NCBI GenBank assembly: GCA_041736705.1
Contig: JBGSTC010000010.1
Location: 1-49,879, forward strand
Length of the DNA stretch: 49,879 nucleotides
Reading direction: 5' to 3'
DNA from: GWE2-51-13 sp041736705
Lineage (GTDB): Bacteria > Bacillota_I > Bacilli_A > Erysipelotrichales > Erysipelotrichaceae
Shown piece by piece: positions 41,501 to 49,853 of this stretch. The number at the start of each line of letters is the position of its first letter. Position 1 is the stretch's first letter. The translations under genes were made by a program, and so were the position numbers. The notes below the pieces were generated by a model, which was not told the origin of the DNA, made no database searches, and worked only from the letters and a program-made list of their open reading frames with translations.

Positions 41501-42315
41501 AACAGCTTTTTCAAACGGTTGTTGCGGGTGATGACGCGGCGGTAAAGGTCGTTGAGGTCGCTGGTGGCGAAACGTCCGCCATCCAACTGAAGCATCGGGC
41601 GCAGATCCGGGGGGATGACGGGAAGGACGGTCAAGACCATCCATTCCGGCATGTTGCCCGAATGACGGAACGCGTCGATGGTTTCCAAACGCTTGATCAG
41701 TTTCTTGCGTTTGTCGCCTTGGGAGCCTTCCAGATCGAGTATGACTTGTTTGTGTTCTTTTTCCAGATCCACTTTTTCAAGCAGGGCTTTGACGGCTTCG
41801 GCACCGGTCATGGCGACGAAACGTCCCGCTCCGAATTTCGCATTGTATTCGCGGTATTCGCGCTCGGTCAAGATCTGCTTGGTTTCTAGCGGGGTATCGT
41901 ACGGTTCGACGACCACCCAGCTGACGAAGTACACGACTTCTTCCAGGTTCTTCGGGGTGATGTTTAACAGTAAGGCCATCCGGGAAGGGATGCCGCGCAG
42001 ATACCAGATATGGGCGACCGGCGCCGCAAGTTCGATGTGACCCATGCGTTCGCGACGGACGGAAGACTTGGTGACTTCGACGCCGCAACGGTCGCAGACG
42101 ACCCCTTTGTAGCGTACTTTCTTATACTTACCGCAGTAACATTCCCAGTCTTTCGACGGACCGAAGATGCGTTCGCAGAACAAGCCGTCGCGTTCGGGTT
42201 TTTGGGAGCGGTAGTTGATCGTTTCAGGTTTGCGTACTTCGCCGTGGGACCATTCCCGGATACGGGCGGGAGACGCCAGACTGATTTGAATCGAGGCAAA
42301 GTTATTGATACTCAT
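38509..42315 (-). CDS. rpoC: DNA-directed RNA polymerase beta' subunit
   Basis: RpoC (1268 residues) carries the active-site Mg-binding loop NADFDGDQM. The N-terminal zinc finger has Cys59, Cys61, Cys74 and Cys77, and a second cysteine cluster (CDSTYGVCKKCYG) is present in the C-terminal half, as usual in Gram-positive bacteria. The ATG at 42315 shares one base with the rpoB stop (TAATG), so translation is coupled. Length is normal for the Bacillota. Confidence 0.99.
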   Translation of the reverse strand: MSINNFASIQISLASPARIREWSHGEVRKPETINYRSQKPERDGLFCERIFGPSKDWECYCGKYKKVRYKGVVCDRCGVEVTKSSVRRERMGHIELAAPVAHIWYLRGIPSRMALLLNITPKNLEEVVYFVSWVVVEPYDTPLETKQILTEREYREYNAKFGAGRFVAMTGAEAVKALLEKVDLEKEHKQVILDLEGSQGDKRKKLIKRLETIDAFRHSGNMPEWMVLTVLPVIPPDLRPMLQLDGGRFATSDLNDLYRRVITRNNRLKKLLELGTPAIIVQNEKRMLQEAVDALIDNGRRSKPITGAGGRALKSLSHSLKGKQGRFRQNLLGKRVDFSGRSVIAVGPDLKMYQCGIPREMAIQLFKPFVINEIVNRQIAGNPKTAEKLIDRQDPRVWDIVEDVIHQHPVLLNRAPTLHRLGIQAFKPKLVEGRAIRLHPLVTPAFNADFDGDQMAVHVPLSEEARAEAEILMLGSNNILGPKDGKPIVTPSQDMVLGNFYLNMEERADEFFKKADLLELLGDKETGSMWRTFGESEGHLYKNMNEALMAYENKQIHLHTRIVLPAASLKKTSFAADKLNKYIMTTVGKLIFNEMFPADFPYLNEITKANFIETPDRYFIEHGEDLKAYVANLKLSGEFKKKDLGLIITEVFNRYSTKKTSEILDQIKDNGFKFSTVAGMTVSLSDINVAPNKQKYVEYGKEKAAELMKLLKRGRLTPQEWERHLTQLWDQIKSDIGKELMENLPRKNPINMMATSGARGNASHFTQLAGMRGLMGKPTQSKSKKEYTSSIIEVPIYSSFREGLNVSEFFISTHGVRKGLTDTALKTAESGYLTRRLVDVAQDVIVIEEDCGTDRGYLVEDILDRKTNSVIEGIYDRLVGRFVKETVIDPASGEVILEADEFISEAIATKIVASGIKRVFIRNTFTCDSTYGVCKKCYGRNMATGKIVEIGEAVGIMAAQSIGEPGTQLTMRTFHTGGVAAAEGGDITQGLPRVEELFEARCPKHAALLARINGEITEITELEGRNGTRIVISNDKESIEHLAATNSIVRNWLKVGTYISAGDKLTEGQVNPKELLDVAGVAEVQKYIIKEVKKVYQSQGIEISDKHIEVMIRQMMRKVVVVDGGDTGMSAGIQLSLPMITNINRKILLAGKTPALFKPTLLGISKASVETDSFLSAASFQETTKVLTDAAIKGKVDTLMGLKENVIIGKLIPAGTGSKAYRETSEQIKELANTFRAEREERNAILQEEHSLPEEMTRGMDDLREEAE

Positions 42316-45300
42316 TATTTACCTCCTTCGATTTCTTCTTCGAAATCAAAACCGACATGCATCGCTTCCGGCAGGTCTTCTTCTTCGTCGATGACCAAGG
42401 TGCCCATGTCCGGCATCAGGTCGCTGGGAAGGATCGGGGCGAAGGTTTCTTCGGTCTCGATCTTCTTCATGTCGACTTCCGATCCTTCTTCGTCGAGTAG
42501 GCGAACATCGATGGCCAAGGCCTGGAGTTCGTGTTTCAAGACGCGGAAGGATTCGGGGACGCCCGGTTCCGGGATGTCCTTGCCCTTGATGATGGATTCG
42601 TAGGTCTTCGTACGCCCGACGATGTCGTCGGACTTGATGGTAAGGATTTCCTGCAGGGTATGGGCGGCGCCATAGGCTTCCAGCGCCCAGACTTCCATTT
42701 CCCCGAAACGCTGTCCGCCGTTTTGCGCTTTGCCTCCCAACGGCTGTTGGGTGACCAAGGAATACGGACCGGTGGCACGGGCATGGAGTTTATCGTCGAC
42801 CATGTGCGCGAGTTTGATCATGTACATGACGCCGACCGAGATGCGTTCATCGAACGCTTCGCCCGTACGTCCGTCGAACAAGACGGTTTTGCCGTCCGCG
42901 TTGACTTTGGCTTCTTCCATGATGGACTTCAGTTCATCGTTGTTGATGCCGTCGAAAACGGAGGTGGCGAACTTGACGCCGAGTTTCTTGGCGGCCATGC
43001 CGAGGTGGATTTCCAGGACCTGACCGATGTTCATACGCGACGGAACGCCGAACGGGTTCAACATGATGTCGACCTGGGTGCCATCGGGCAAGAACGGCAT
43101 GTCTTCGATCGGGAGGATCTTGGAGATGACGCCTTTGTTTCCGTGACGTCCGGCCATCTTGTCGCCTTCGGAGATCTTACGTTTCTGGACGATGTAGACT
43201 TTAACGACTTCATTGACCCCTGGAGGCAGTTCATGGCCTTCGGAGCGTTTGAACATCCGTACGGATTGGACGATGCCCGATCCGCCGTGGGGGACTTTCA
43301 AGGAGTTGTCGCGGACTTCGCGGGATTTCTCGCCGAAGATCGCCAAGAGGAGTTTTTCTTCCGGGGATACTTCGGATTGTCCCTTCGGAGTGACCTTACC
43401 GACCAGGATATCGCCTTCTTTGACTTCCGCACCGACCATGACGATCCCGCGTGCGTCGAGGTGACGGCAGGCGTTTTCGCTGACGTTGGGGATGTCGCGG
43501 GTGATTTCTTCCGGGCCAAGCTTCGTTTCGCGGACTTCGATATCGTATTCTTCGATGTGGATCGAAGTGTACACGTCTTCTTTAACCAAACGTTCGGACA
43601 TGATGATGGCATCTTCATAGTTGTAGCCATACCAGGTCATGAACGCGATGGTGACGTTTTGGCCAAGCGCCAATTCGCCGTTCTGCATCGCCGGTCCGTC
43701 CGCCAGGACATCCCCGCGGTCGACCAATTCGCCCTTCTTGACGATGGGCTTCTGGTTGATGCAGGTCCCTTGGTTGGAACGTCTGAATTTCTGTAGTTCG
43801 TAGACTTTGTTGCCGGTGTCTTCGGAGACCACGATCTTGTTGGCATCGACGTAGGAAACCACGCCGTTACCGTTGGCGATCAGGGCGCTGCCGGAGTCGG
43901 TGGCGACGCGGTGTTCGATCCCGGTGCCGACATAGGGCGAATTGGGACGAAGCAGCGGGATGGCCTGACGTTGCATGTTGGCACCCATCAAGGCGCGCGA
44001 CGCATCGTCGTTTTCCAAGAACGGGATACAGGCGGTCGCGACGGAAACGATCTGTTTCGGAGAAACGTCGGCCAATTCGACCGTATCGCGTTTCGCCAAG
44101 ACGTTTTCGCCTTTGTAACGGACAACGACTTCTTCGTTCACCAACTTGCCGCCGATGACTTCGTTGGCTTGTGCGATGACATATTCGAGTTCGTCGTCGG
44201 ACGAAAGATAGATGACATCCTCGGTGACGATTCCGCCATCGACGACGATACGGTACGGGGTTTGGATGAACCCGTATTCGTTGACGCGGCCATAGGAGGT
44301 CAGGTTGGAGATCAACCCGATGTTTGGTCCTTCAGGGGTTTCGATCGGACAGATCCGACCGTAGTGGGAGGAGTGAACGTCACGGACTTCGTAACCGGCA
44401 CGTTCACGGGTGAGTCCACCCGGTCCCAGCGCGGAAATACGACGTTTGTTGGTAAGTTCGGCCAACGGATTGGTTTGGTCCATGAATTGCGACAGCTGCG
44501 AGGAAGAGAAGAACTCTTTGATCGCGGCGGTCAGCGGACGGATATTGGTCAGGTTCTTGGGTGTCAAGCCGGAGGTCTCCGTGATCGACATTCTTTCCTT
44601 GACGACACGTTCCATACGGCTAAGACCGATACGGAACTGGTTTTGGATGAGTTCCCCGACCGTACGGATACGGCGGTTGCCCAATTGGTCGATATCGTCG
44701 ACATCGCCGATCCCGTCCATCAGGTTCAATAGGTAGGAGTAGGATGCGACCATGTCGGAAACCGTGACGGTTTTCTTGGTGGTCAGCGGGTCGATCCCGA
44801 TGACTTTGACGACGTGTTCGCTGTCGGATCCGTAGATCAAGACTTGTTGGACGGCGGCGCCGACCAACCAGGCATCCAGTTCAACCCCGTCGTTAACGAG
44901 CTTGATGCAGACGTTTTCCTGATCGTTGGTGAGACGGGTGACTTGCGTATCGGCCAAGAAACGGTCGGCGACCAATTCCCCGCCTTCGCTAAGGACGTCT
45001 TGCGCATTGACCGTCAAACGGCCAAGGGCGAACAGACGTTGCCCGTAGTTCATGACGGCGCGGTAGTTGCCTTTGGTCAAACGGACCTTGTGGGCGACCA
45101 ATCCTCCGTAAATATCGACGGTTTCGACTGTCGTCGCCAGTTTCGCCGCATCTTCTTCGGTGATGACGGTTCCGACCGACAGATTGAGTTCTTCCACGTC
45201 CTTCGCCAGGATACGGCCGATCAACGCTTTGTTGATGGAGGTCGCGACGCTGACGTTTTCCGGATGGGAGAATAAAGGATTAAAGGGGAAGGCGGTCATA

Positions 45301-46442
45301 TGCATGCCGCTCTTTAAGGAATCGGTGAACTGTTGGTGGTCGCGGCGATTGATCAGGGTGCCTTTCGCGATGACGACCTTGCCGTTGATATCCAGGATAT
45401 CTTCAGCGACACGGTGACCTTCCAAACGTCCGTAGACGCCCAGCTTCTTACCGAGTTTAAAACGTCCGGCCTTGGTCAGGTCGTATCTGCGGTGGTCGAA
45501 GAACTTGGAGTTCATCAAGTTGACGGCTCCGTCCAAGGTCGCGATTTCATCGGAACGTTGGTTTTCGTAGATTTCGTACATCGCTTCCTGGGCGGTCTTG
45601 ATCTTATCGGCCGCCAGGGTATTCACGATTTCTTCGTAGTTCCCGAAGAAAGCGGTATATAACAACATATAAAGATTCAGGTATTCGCGTTGTTCGTTTT
45701 CGACTTCGACATCGTGGACGGTGAGTCCCAACGATTGAATGAAAACCTTGAACGACGTCGTGTCGAACGCGTCATCCCCTTTTTCAAGGTTCAGCGACAT
45801 CCCGCAGGCTTTGAACAGGATCGTGGATAAGATCTTGCGTTTACGGTCGATGCTAACGTTCAAAATACGGCCTAAAGCCGCTTTCTTTGCGTCGGTCATG
45901 TATTCCAGCCACGTACCGCGGCTTGGGATCAATTCGCTCTCGAAGGTTTCACGACCGGTTTTGTCGTCCAACCCGATGCTATAGTAAGCGCCGGGGGAAC
46001 GGACGATCTGTGAAACGATGACACGTTCCGCCCCGTTGATGATGAAGGTTCCGGTATCGGTCATCAAGGGGAAATCCCCCAGGAAGACTTCTTCCCATTT
46101 GTTGTAGACTTCACCCGTCGCAGGATCGACGATTTCCAATTCCATTCTTGCTTTTAAAGGAGCGGCATAATTCGCCTCGCGGACTTTGCATTCGTTGACC
46201 GAATACTTCGGTGTTCCGAAATCATATTCCGCAAACTTCAGTTTAATGTTGCCGCCATAGTTGTAAATCGGATAAATCTCATCGAAGACTTCTTTGATCC
46301 CCTCTTTTTTAAACCACTCGAACGAATCCGTTTGGATCTCGACGAGGTTGGGAAGTAACAGGGATCCGCTGACTTTTGAGTAGTCACGGCGTTTCGCTTT
46401 TTTACCGTTTTCAACAATACGGTAAGTCTGATTTTTTTCCAT
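42315..46442 (-). CDS. rpoB: DNA-directed RNA polymerase beta subunit
   Basis: RpoB (about 1375 residues from the ATG at 46442) is the catalytic partner of beta'. The fork and rifampicin region SQLSQFMDQTNPLAELTNKR and the C-terminal GGKAQNGGQRFGEMEVWALE block are intact. It is longer than the roughly 1190 of most Bacillota; the N-terminus (YRIVENGKKAKRRDYS) differs from the usual start. AAAGGA lies eight bases before the chosen ATG; in-frame ATG codons upstream overlap or precede that site. It has its own promoter and also follows ybxB-rplL-rplJ. Confidence 0.98.
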   Translation of the reverse strand: MEKNQTYRIVENGKKAKRRDYSKVSGSLLLPNLVEIQTDSFEWFKKEGIKEVFDEIYPIYNYGGNIKLKFAEYDFGTPKYSVNECKVREANYAAPLKARMELEIVDPATGEVYNKWEEVFLGDFPLMTDTGTFIINGAERVIVSQIVRSPGAYYSIGLDDKTGRETFESELIPSRGTWLEYMTDAKKAALGRILNVSIDRKRKILSTILFKACGMSLNLEKGDDAFDTTSFKVFIQSLGLTVHDVEVENEQREYLNLYMLLYTAFFGNYEEIVNTLAADKIKTAQEAMYEIYENQRSDEIATLDGAVNLMNSKFFDHRRYDLTKAGRFKLGKKLGVYGRLEGHRVAEDILDINGKVVIAKGTLINRRDHQQFTDSLKSGMHMTAFPFNPLFSHPENVSVATSINKALIGRILAKDVEELNLSVGTVITEEDAAKLATTVETVDIYGGLVAHKVRLTKGNYRAVMNYGQRLFALGRLTVNAQDVLSEGGELVADRFLADTQVTRLTNDQENVCIKLVNDGVELDAWLVGAAVQQVLIYGSDSEHVVKVIGIDPLTTKKTVTVSDMVASYSYLLNLMDGIGDVDDIDQLGNRRIRTVGELIQNQFRIGLSRMERVVKERMSITETSGLTPKNLTNIRPLTAAIKEFFSSSQLSQFMDQTNPLAELTNKRRISALGPGGLTRERAGYEVRDVHSSHYGRICPIETPEGPNIGLISNLTSYGRVNEYGFIQTPYRIVVDGGIVTEDVIYLSSDDELEYVIAQANEVIGGKLVNEEVVVRYKGENVLAKRDTVELADVSPKQIVSVATACIPFLENDDASRALMGANMQRQAIPLLRPNSPYVGTGIEHRVATDSGSALIANGNGVVSYVDANKIVVSEDTGNKVYELQKFRRSNQGTCINQKPIVKKGELVDRGDVLADGPAMQNGELALGQNVTIAFMTWYGYNYEDAIIMSERLVKEDVYTSIHIEEYDIEVRETKLGPEEITRDIPNVSENACRHLDARGIVMVGAEVKEGDILVGKVTPKGQSEVSPEEKLLLAIFGEKSREVRDNSLKVPHGGSGIVQSVRMFKRSEGHELPPGVNEVVKVYIVQKRKISEGDKMAGRHGNKGVISKILPIEDMPFLPDGTQVDIMLNPFGVPSRMNIGQVLEIHLGMAAKKLGVKFATSVFDGINNDELKSIMEEAKVNADGKTVLFDGRTGEAFDERISVGVMYMIKLAHMVDDKLHARATGPYSLVTQQPLGGKAQNGGQRFGEMEVWALEAYGAAHTLQEILTIKSDDIVGRTKTYESIIKGKDIPEPGVPESFRVLKHELQALAIDVRLLDEEGSEVDMKKIETEETFAPILPSDLMPDMGTLVIDEEEDLPEAMHVGFDFEEEIEGGK

Positions 46443-46522
46443 GGACGCCATCCTTTCAGGTAGGATAAAATGCAAAAAAGGCAGTTTACCCCAGTTTAAA
46501 TTAACTATTTATGCAATTTATT

Positions 46523-46551
46523 ATGATAGCAAACTAATGTCAAGATGTCAA
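46523..46551 (-). promoter_or_regulatory. internal promoter before rpoB
   Basis: On the minus strand, TTGACA (46546-46551) and TATCAT (46523-46528) are 17 bases apart. A second TTGACA lies eight bases downstream (46538-46543), so a tandem -35 is present. It begins within the last bases of the methyltransferase gene. Confidence 0.65.
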
Positions 46552-46552
46552 G

Positions 46553-47143
46553 TCATTTCGAGGCTTTGAGAACTTCGAACCCTCTTTTCAACGCAATCCG
46601 GGAAATGTTCCCGAAAATGCGTTCCAGTTCCTTCGCGGCACTGGCGGCGCCTTGTTGGCGACGGATCACCACATAAAGACAGCCCGACTTGGTTAGGATA
46701 TCATAACTTTCTTGGAATAGACGGTACACGATGTCTTTGCCGGCACGTATGGGCGGGTTGAGGATCACGGTTTGAAACGGGTCGCTCAGCGCGGATGTCC
46801 CGTCGCCGACCAGAAACGTGGCCGGTAGGTTCAACTTCAGCGATGTCTCGCGCGCACATTCGATGGCACGGGGGTTGATGTCGGTTCCGACGATCTGCAA
46901 CTGCGGTCGCGTGTGCTTCAACAGAAGCGACATGAGTCCCCAACCGCATCCCAGATCCAAGAGCGGTGATTGAAGGGGTTCTTCAAGCACCGTCTTGACG
47001 AGTAAGAGGGATCCTTCGTCCGCTTCGCCTTTCGAAAAGACTCCGGCGTCGCTGACGAATCGATAGTCATAACCCAAAAACCGGAAAGATATCTCCTTCC
47101 GGTCACTTGGTAGTTCGCGATTGTCAGTGAAATAGTGTTTCAA
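46553..47143 (-). CDS. class I SAM-dependent methyltransferase (YbxB/RsmC-like)
   Basis: This 196-residue methyltransferase resembles RsmC-type 16S rRNA (guanine-N2) methyltransferases. The SAM motif I is DLGCGWG (63-69), motif II is GTDINP and the catalytic block is NPPIRAGK (129-136). B. subtilis has the unassigned gene ybxB in the same place between rplL and rpoB. The RNA target is inferred from the family only. It lies 40 bases after rplL and is presumably in the rplJ transcript. Confidence 0.92.
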   Translation of the reverse strand: MKHYFTDNRELPSDRKEISFRFLGYDYRFVSDAGVFSKGEADEGSLLLVKTVLEEPLQSPLLDLGCGWGLMSLLLKHTRPQLQIVGTDINPRAIECARETSLKLNLPATFLVGDGTSALSDPFQTVILNPPIRAGKDIVYRLFQESYDILTKSGCLYVVIRRQQGAASAAKELERIFGNISRIALKRGFEVLKASK

Positions 47144-47182
47144 ACGATCGCCTCCCTTGTTTGGGTTCTGACGTTAATGAAA

Positions 47183-47554
47183 CTACTTGATTTCGACGAC
47201 AGCGCCAGCGTCTTCCAATTTCTTCTTGAGTTCGGCAGCTTCTTCAGGTTTGATCTTTTCTTTGATCGCCATCGGAGCTTTGTCAACCAATCCTTTAGCT
47301 TCGACTAAGCCGAGGCCGGTGATTTCGCGGACGACTTTGATGACGCCGACTTTCGACGGTCCGACTTCCTTCAATACGAGATCGACTTCGACCGGTCCGG
47401 TAGGTTCGGCGACTTCAGCGACGGCGGCGACAGCGACCGGAGCGGCGGCGGTTACGCCGAATTCGGTTTCGATCGCCTTGATGAGTTCGTTCAATTCGAG
47501 AATGGTCATTTCCTTCAACGAAGAGATGACTTCTTGGGCAGTTAATTTAGCCAT
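47183..47554 (-). CDS. rplL: 50S ribosomal protein L7/L12
   Basis: L7/L12 (123 residues) forms the mobile stalk that recruits GTPase factors. The N-terminal dimerisation helix, an Ala-rich hinge (PVAVAAVAEVAEP) and the C-terminal domain with KVGVIKVVREITGLGLVEAK are clear. GGAGG precedes the ATG at 47554. Confidence 0.99.
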   Translation of the reverse strand: MAKLTAQEVISSLKEMTILELNELIKAIETEFGVTAAAPVAVAAVAEVAEPTGPVEVDLVLKEVGPSKVGVIKVVREITGLGLVEAKGLVDKAPMAIKEKIKPEEAAELKKKLEDAGAVVEIK

Positions 47555-47568
47555 GTGGGTATTCCTCC

Positions 47569-48063
47569 TTATTGTTGTTCCTGTTTTTCGGCGATTTGCT
47601 TAAGTGCATAAGCGAAATCGCGGATCGGGGATTGCAGGCACCCGAGCAGCATTGCGATCATTCCATCACGTCCAGGTAGATCACTCAGCATTTTGATGGT
47701 GTCCGTATCGACGACTTTGCCTTCCACAACCCCGCCTTTGACGACGAGTTTCTTGTGTTTCTTGGCAAACTTCGTGAGAATACGGCTTGGCGCAACAGCG
47801 TCGCTACCAAAAGCGATCGCGTTGGGACCGGTCAGGCTTTCGGCCAAAGCTCCGTATCCGAGTTCATCGGCGGCACGTTGGGTCATCGAGTTCTTATAGA
47901 CTTTGAATTCGATCCCTTCGGCACGCAGTTGACGACGGAGTTGGGTGACTTCAGCGACAGTTAGCCCGCGATACTCTACGATGACGCTGGACTGCGCTTC
48001 ACGCAACTTCGCTGCGATCTCGCCGACCAGTTCAATCTTCGTATCGATTATCGATTGGTTCAT
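47569..48063 (-). CDS. rplJ: 50S ribosomal protein L10
   Basis: L10 (164 residues) anchors L7/L12 to 23S rRNA and represses its own operon by binding the leader. It starts MNQSIIDTKIELVGEIAAKL and has VIVEYRGLTVAEVTQLRRQL. The ATG at 48063 has AAGGAGG nine bases upstream. rplK and rplA, which usually precede it, are not in this window. Confidence 0.98.
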   Translation of the reverse strand: MNQSIIDTKIELVGEIAAKLREAQSSVIVEYRGLTVAEVTQLRRQLRAEGIEFKVYKNSMTQRAADELGYGALAESLTGPNAIAFGSDAVAPSRILTKFAKKHKKLVVKGGVVEGKVVDTDTIKMLSDLPGRDGMIAMLLGCLQSPIRDFAYALKQIAEKQEQQ

Positions 48064-48122
48064 TTGTCGTACACCTCCTTGTGACATTACAATATACCCG
48101 CAAATAATAAACCCGTGCCTAA

Positions 48123-48196
48123 AGACAGCACAGGTTTGAAAGTTCGTTTTGCTTTCTACCTCGGCAACGGATTAAGCCAAGTGGCGGTTGCTGTCT
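48123..48196 (-). ncRNA. L10 leader (autoregulatory 5' UTR)
   Basis: On the minus strand, AGACAGCA (48189-48196) pairs with TGCTGTCT (48123-48130) to close a structured leader. Inside is the conserved TTGCCGAGGTAG block of L10 leaders. The ribosome binding site of rplJ lies about 50 bases downstream. The match to the Rfam L10 leader family is by eye. Confidence 0.85.
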
Positions 48197-48218
48197 ATGG
48201 TATATTGATAACATGTAT

Positions 48219-48246
48219 ATTTTAACAGAACGGTTTCGTTTGTCAA
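48219..48246 (-). promoter_or_regulatory. promoter of rplJ-rplL-rpoBC
   Basis: TTGACA (48241-48246) and TAAAAT (48219-48224) on the minus strand are 16 bases apart. The transcript starts upstream of the L10 leader. Confidence 0.75.
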
Positions 48247-48267
48247 GGTTTTTCAGGAAAGGTCAAT

Positions 48268-48948
48268 TCAGTCTTGATCGTTGGTCACGTCGCCGCTTTG
48301 GTCCAGCGGGATCGGGTCGCCAAGATAGGTCGATTTCGGTTTGAGGAAACTCTTGATCACGTCTTTGTCGCGGGCCAAAACTTCGCGCAGATCCCGGATC
48401 CATTGGTTACTGTACGCGATTTTCTCAGCCGCCACGCCATCCGCCGATAAATCGATTTGTTTCGCGATATAGAGCGCCCGATAGAGATGGTACTCCTGGG
48501 TCACGATCAAAACCTTCTTCGCCTCAAAGATGTGGATCGCCCGATAGACGCTGTCATAGGTGGAGAAACCCGCATGGTCCATGAAGATGTCTTCGGAAGG
48601 GACCCCGTGGTCGATCGCATATTTCTTCATCACGTTGACTTCGTCATAACTTTCCGTGCCATGGTCGCCGCTCATAATGATCTTGGGGGCGATCCCGGCT
48701 TTGTATAGTTCGATGCTTTTCAATAGTCTGTCTTCAAGCATCGGACTGGGTTTGTTTCCTTCCCATACCCCGGCGCCAAGGACGAGGATGCAGTCGTAGC
48801 GTTCCCCGGATACTTCATCGAGCGTTTTGATTTTGCTGCTTGTGGAAACGATGACGTAAGTGCTCACACCGAAAATGATCAAAAGGCCAAGTAAGCCCGC
48901 CGCTCCGAGTGATTTGATGATCAACAGACTTCTCTTTGTTTTCAGCAT
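48268..48948 (-). CDS. SanA/ElyC/YdcF-like membrane protein (DUF218)
   Basis: This 226-residue protein has one N-terminal membrane helix (8-33) and a DUF218 domain, as in SanA, ElyC and YdcF, which act in envelope barrier or wall-precursor functions. LVLGAGVW (56-63), IIMSGDHGTESYDE and VTQEYHLYRA are family motifs. The ATG at 48948 has an AAAAGG site. It follows the HD gene terminator, with a possible weak promoter between. No exact function can be given. Confidence 0.87.
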   Translation of the reverse strand: MLKTKRSLLIIKSLGAAGLLGLLIIFGVSTYVIVSTSSKIKTLDEVSGERYDCILVLGAGVWEGNKPSPMLEDRLLKSIELYKAGIAPKIIMSGDHGTESYDEVNVMKKYAIDHGVPSEDIFMDHAGFSTYDSVYRAIHIFEAKKVLIVTQEYHLYRALYIAKQIDLSADGVAAEKIAYSNQWIRDLREVLARDKDVIKSFLKPKSTYLGDPIPLDQSGDVTNDQD

Positions 48949-49000
48949 ACCTTTTCCCCCTGCCTGTCTAGCGTACCATGCCTTTCGTGCCCTACACAAG

Positions 49001-49021
49001 AAAAAAACGCTTTTCAGCGTT
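49001..49021 (-). terminator. terminator after the HD hydrolase gene
   Basis: On the minus strand, AACGCT-GAAA-AGCGTT is a perfect six-base stem with a GAAA loop, followed by five or more T. The stem overlaps the stop codon. Confidence 0.85.
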
Positions 49022-49562
49022 ATTTGACGAAGAGTAGGATGCCGACCATCATCGGCGCCAGATTCAAATGGGCGGCCTTATGGGCGATCTGGGTGGTGAT
49101 TTCAAGCAAGGCGCACAGTTTGTCGGAGGCTTGGACGATCCAGGCTTCCTTGCTTTGCGGTTTCCCTTCCCCCATCGGCCACATATGGTTGACGATGCAG
49201 TCGGCCATGACCTCGGATACTTCCGTGATCTTGCGCGCGTTCTCCAACGCTTGGTTGGGATGGACGTTCACATGTCTTCCGGCGACCGGTTGCTCGGTAC
49301 GCCAATCGTAATGATAGAGGTCGTGCAGGAGCGCGCCACGAACGGCGTCCTGGACGTTCAGGTCGAAGCGCTTGGACATGCGGTAGGCGTAGTAAGCGAC
49401 GTTGAGCGAGTGCTGGCGGCGCGAGGTGTTGAGATGCTGACCGAACCCGTCCAATTCCAAGACATACGGGTGGTCCCAGAGGTCCTCGATCATCGAGACG
49501 AATTCTATGTGCTGCGCTTTATCGCTCAGTTCAATGTTGTGTTTGTGTAGTACGGGTTTCAT
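49020..49562 (-). CDS. HD-domain metal-dependent phosphohydrolase
   Basis: This is a 180-residue HD-superfamily hydrolase. His51 (RRQHSLNV) and the His80-Asp81 pair (LLHDLYHYDW) form the metal site, and ASDKL near residue 147 gives a further Asp. Such proteins often hydrolyse nucleotides or phospho-compounds; the substrate is not determined. It is monocistronic, between a promoter and terminator of its own, downstream of the 5S rRNA. Confidence 0.85.
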   Translation of the reverse strand: MKPVLHKHNIELSDKAQHIEFVSMIEDLWDHPYVLELDGFGQHLNTSRRQHSLNVAYYAYRMSKRFDLNVQDAVRGALLHDLYHYDWRTEQPVAGRHVNVHPNQALENARKITEVSEVMADCIVNHMWPMGEGKPQSKEAWIVQASDKLCALLEITTQIAHKAAHLNLAPMMVGILLFVK

Positions 49563-49594
49563 GGTGCTCCTTCGACGTTAATCAAAACGCGCAC

Positions 49595-49624
49595 ACTATA
49601 TCATGCTTTAGCGGATGCATGCAA
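49595..49624 (-). promoter_or_regulatory. promoter of the HD hydrolase gene
   Basis: TTGCAT (49619-49624) and TATAGT (49595-49600) on the minus strand are 18 bases apart, about 30 bases before the ATG at 49562. Confidence 0.65.
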
Positions 49625-49709
49625 GTGAAATTATACTGTTTTGCCTAAGTTTCATCTTCATTTACATGATTTAAATCGCTGGTTTTCACAAGCAGATAGA
49701 CAGACAATG

Positions 49710-49733
49710 AAAAAAGCCCTATTTCTAGGGCTT
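49710..49733 (-). terminator. rRNA operon terminator
   Basis: On the minus strand, AAGCCCTA-GAAA-TAGGGCTT is a perfect eight-base stem with a GAAA loop, with a run of T overlapping and following the stem. It lies about eight bases after the 5S end. Confidence 0.92.
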
Positions 49734-49740
49734 CTTCGAA

Positions 49741-49853
49741 TCCGGCAGCGAGCTATCTTCACTATGGCATGCATAGCTAGTTTTGCCGCAAAAGTGCTTA
49801 ACTTCTGTGTTCGGGATGGGAACAGGTGTGACCACTTTGCCATAACCACCGGA
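49741..49853 (-). rRNA. 5S ribosomal RNA
   Basis: On the minus strand, the conserved 5S core CCCATCCCGAACACAGAAGT and the TTAAGC that follows are present, with terminal pairing TCCGG/CCGGA. The length of about 113 bases is typical for Bacillota. The neighbour upstream (49854-49879) holds a GAGAGA/TCTCTC hairpin that fits an rRNA spacer; the 23S gene would lie beyond the window. Confidence 0.95.

Noticed and set aside
40450..41889. Long plus-strand open frame of 479 codons
   Set aside because: It is antisense to rpoC, and has no plausible ribosome binding site or protein family; it follows from the codon bias of the real gene.
42531..43796. Long plus-strand open frame of 421 codons
   Set aside because: It is antisense to rpoB and arises from the same codon bias.
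48197..48207. TGG-TATATT on the plus strand as a divergent promoter
   Set aside because: It would transcribe into the end of the SanA-like gene, has no -35 and overlaps the L10 leader; the minus-strand promoter explains the region.
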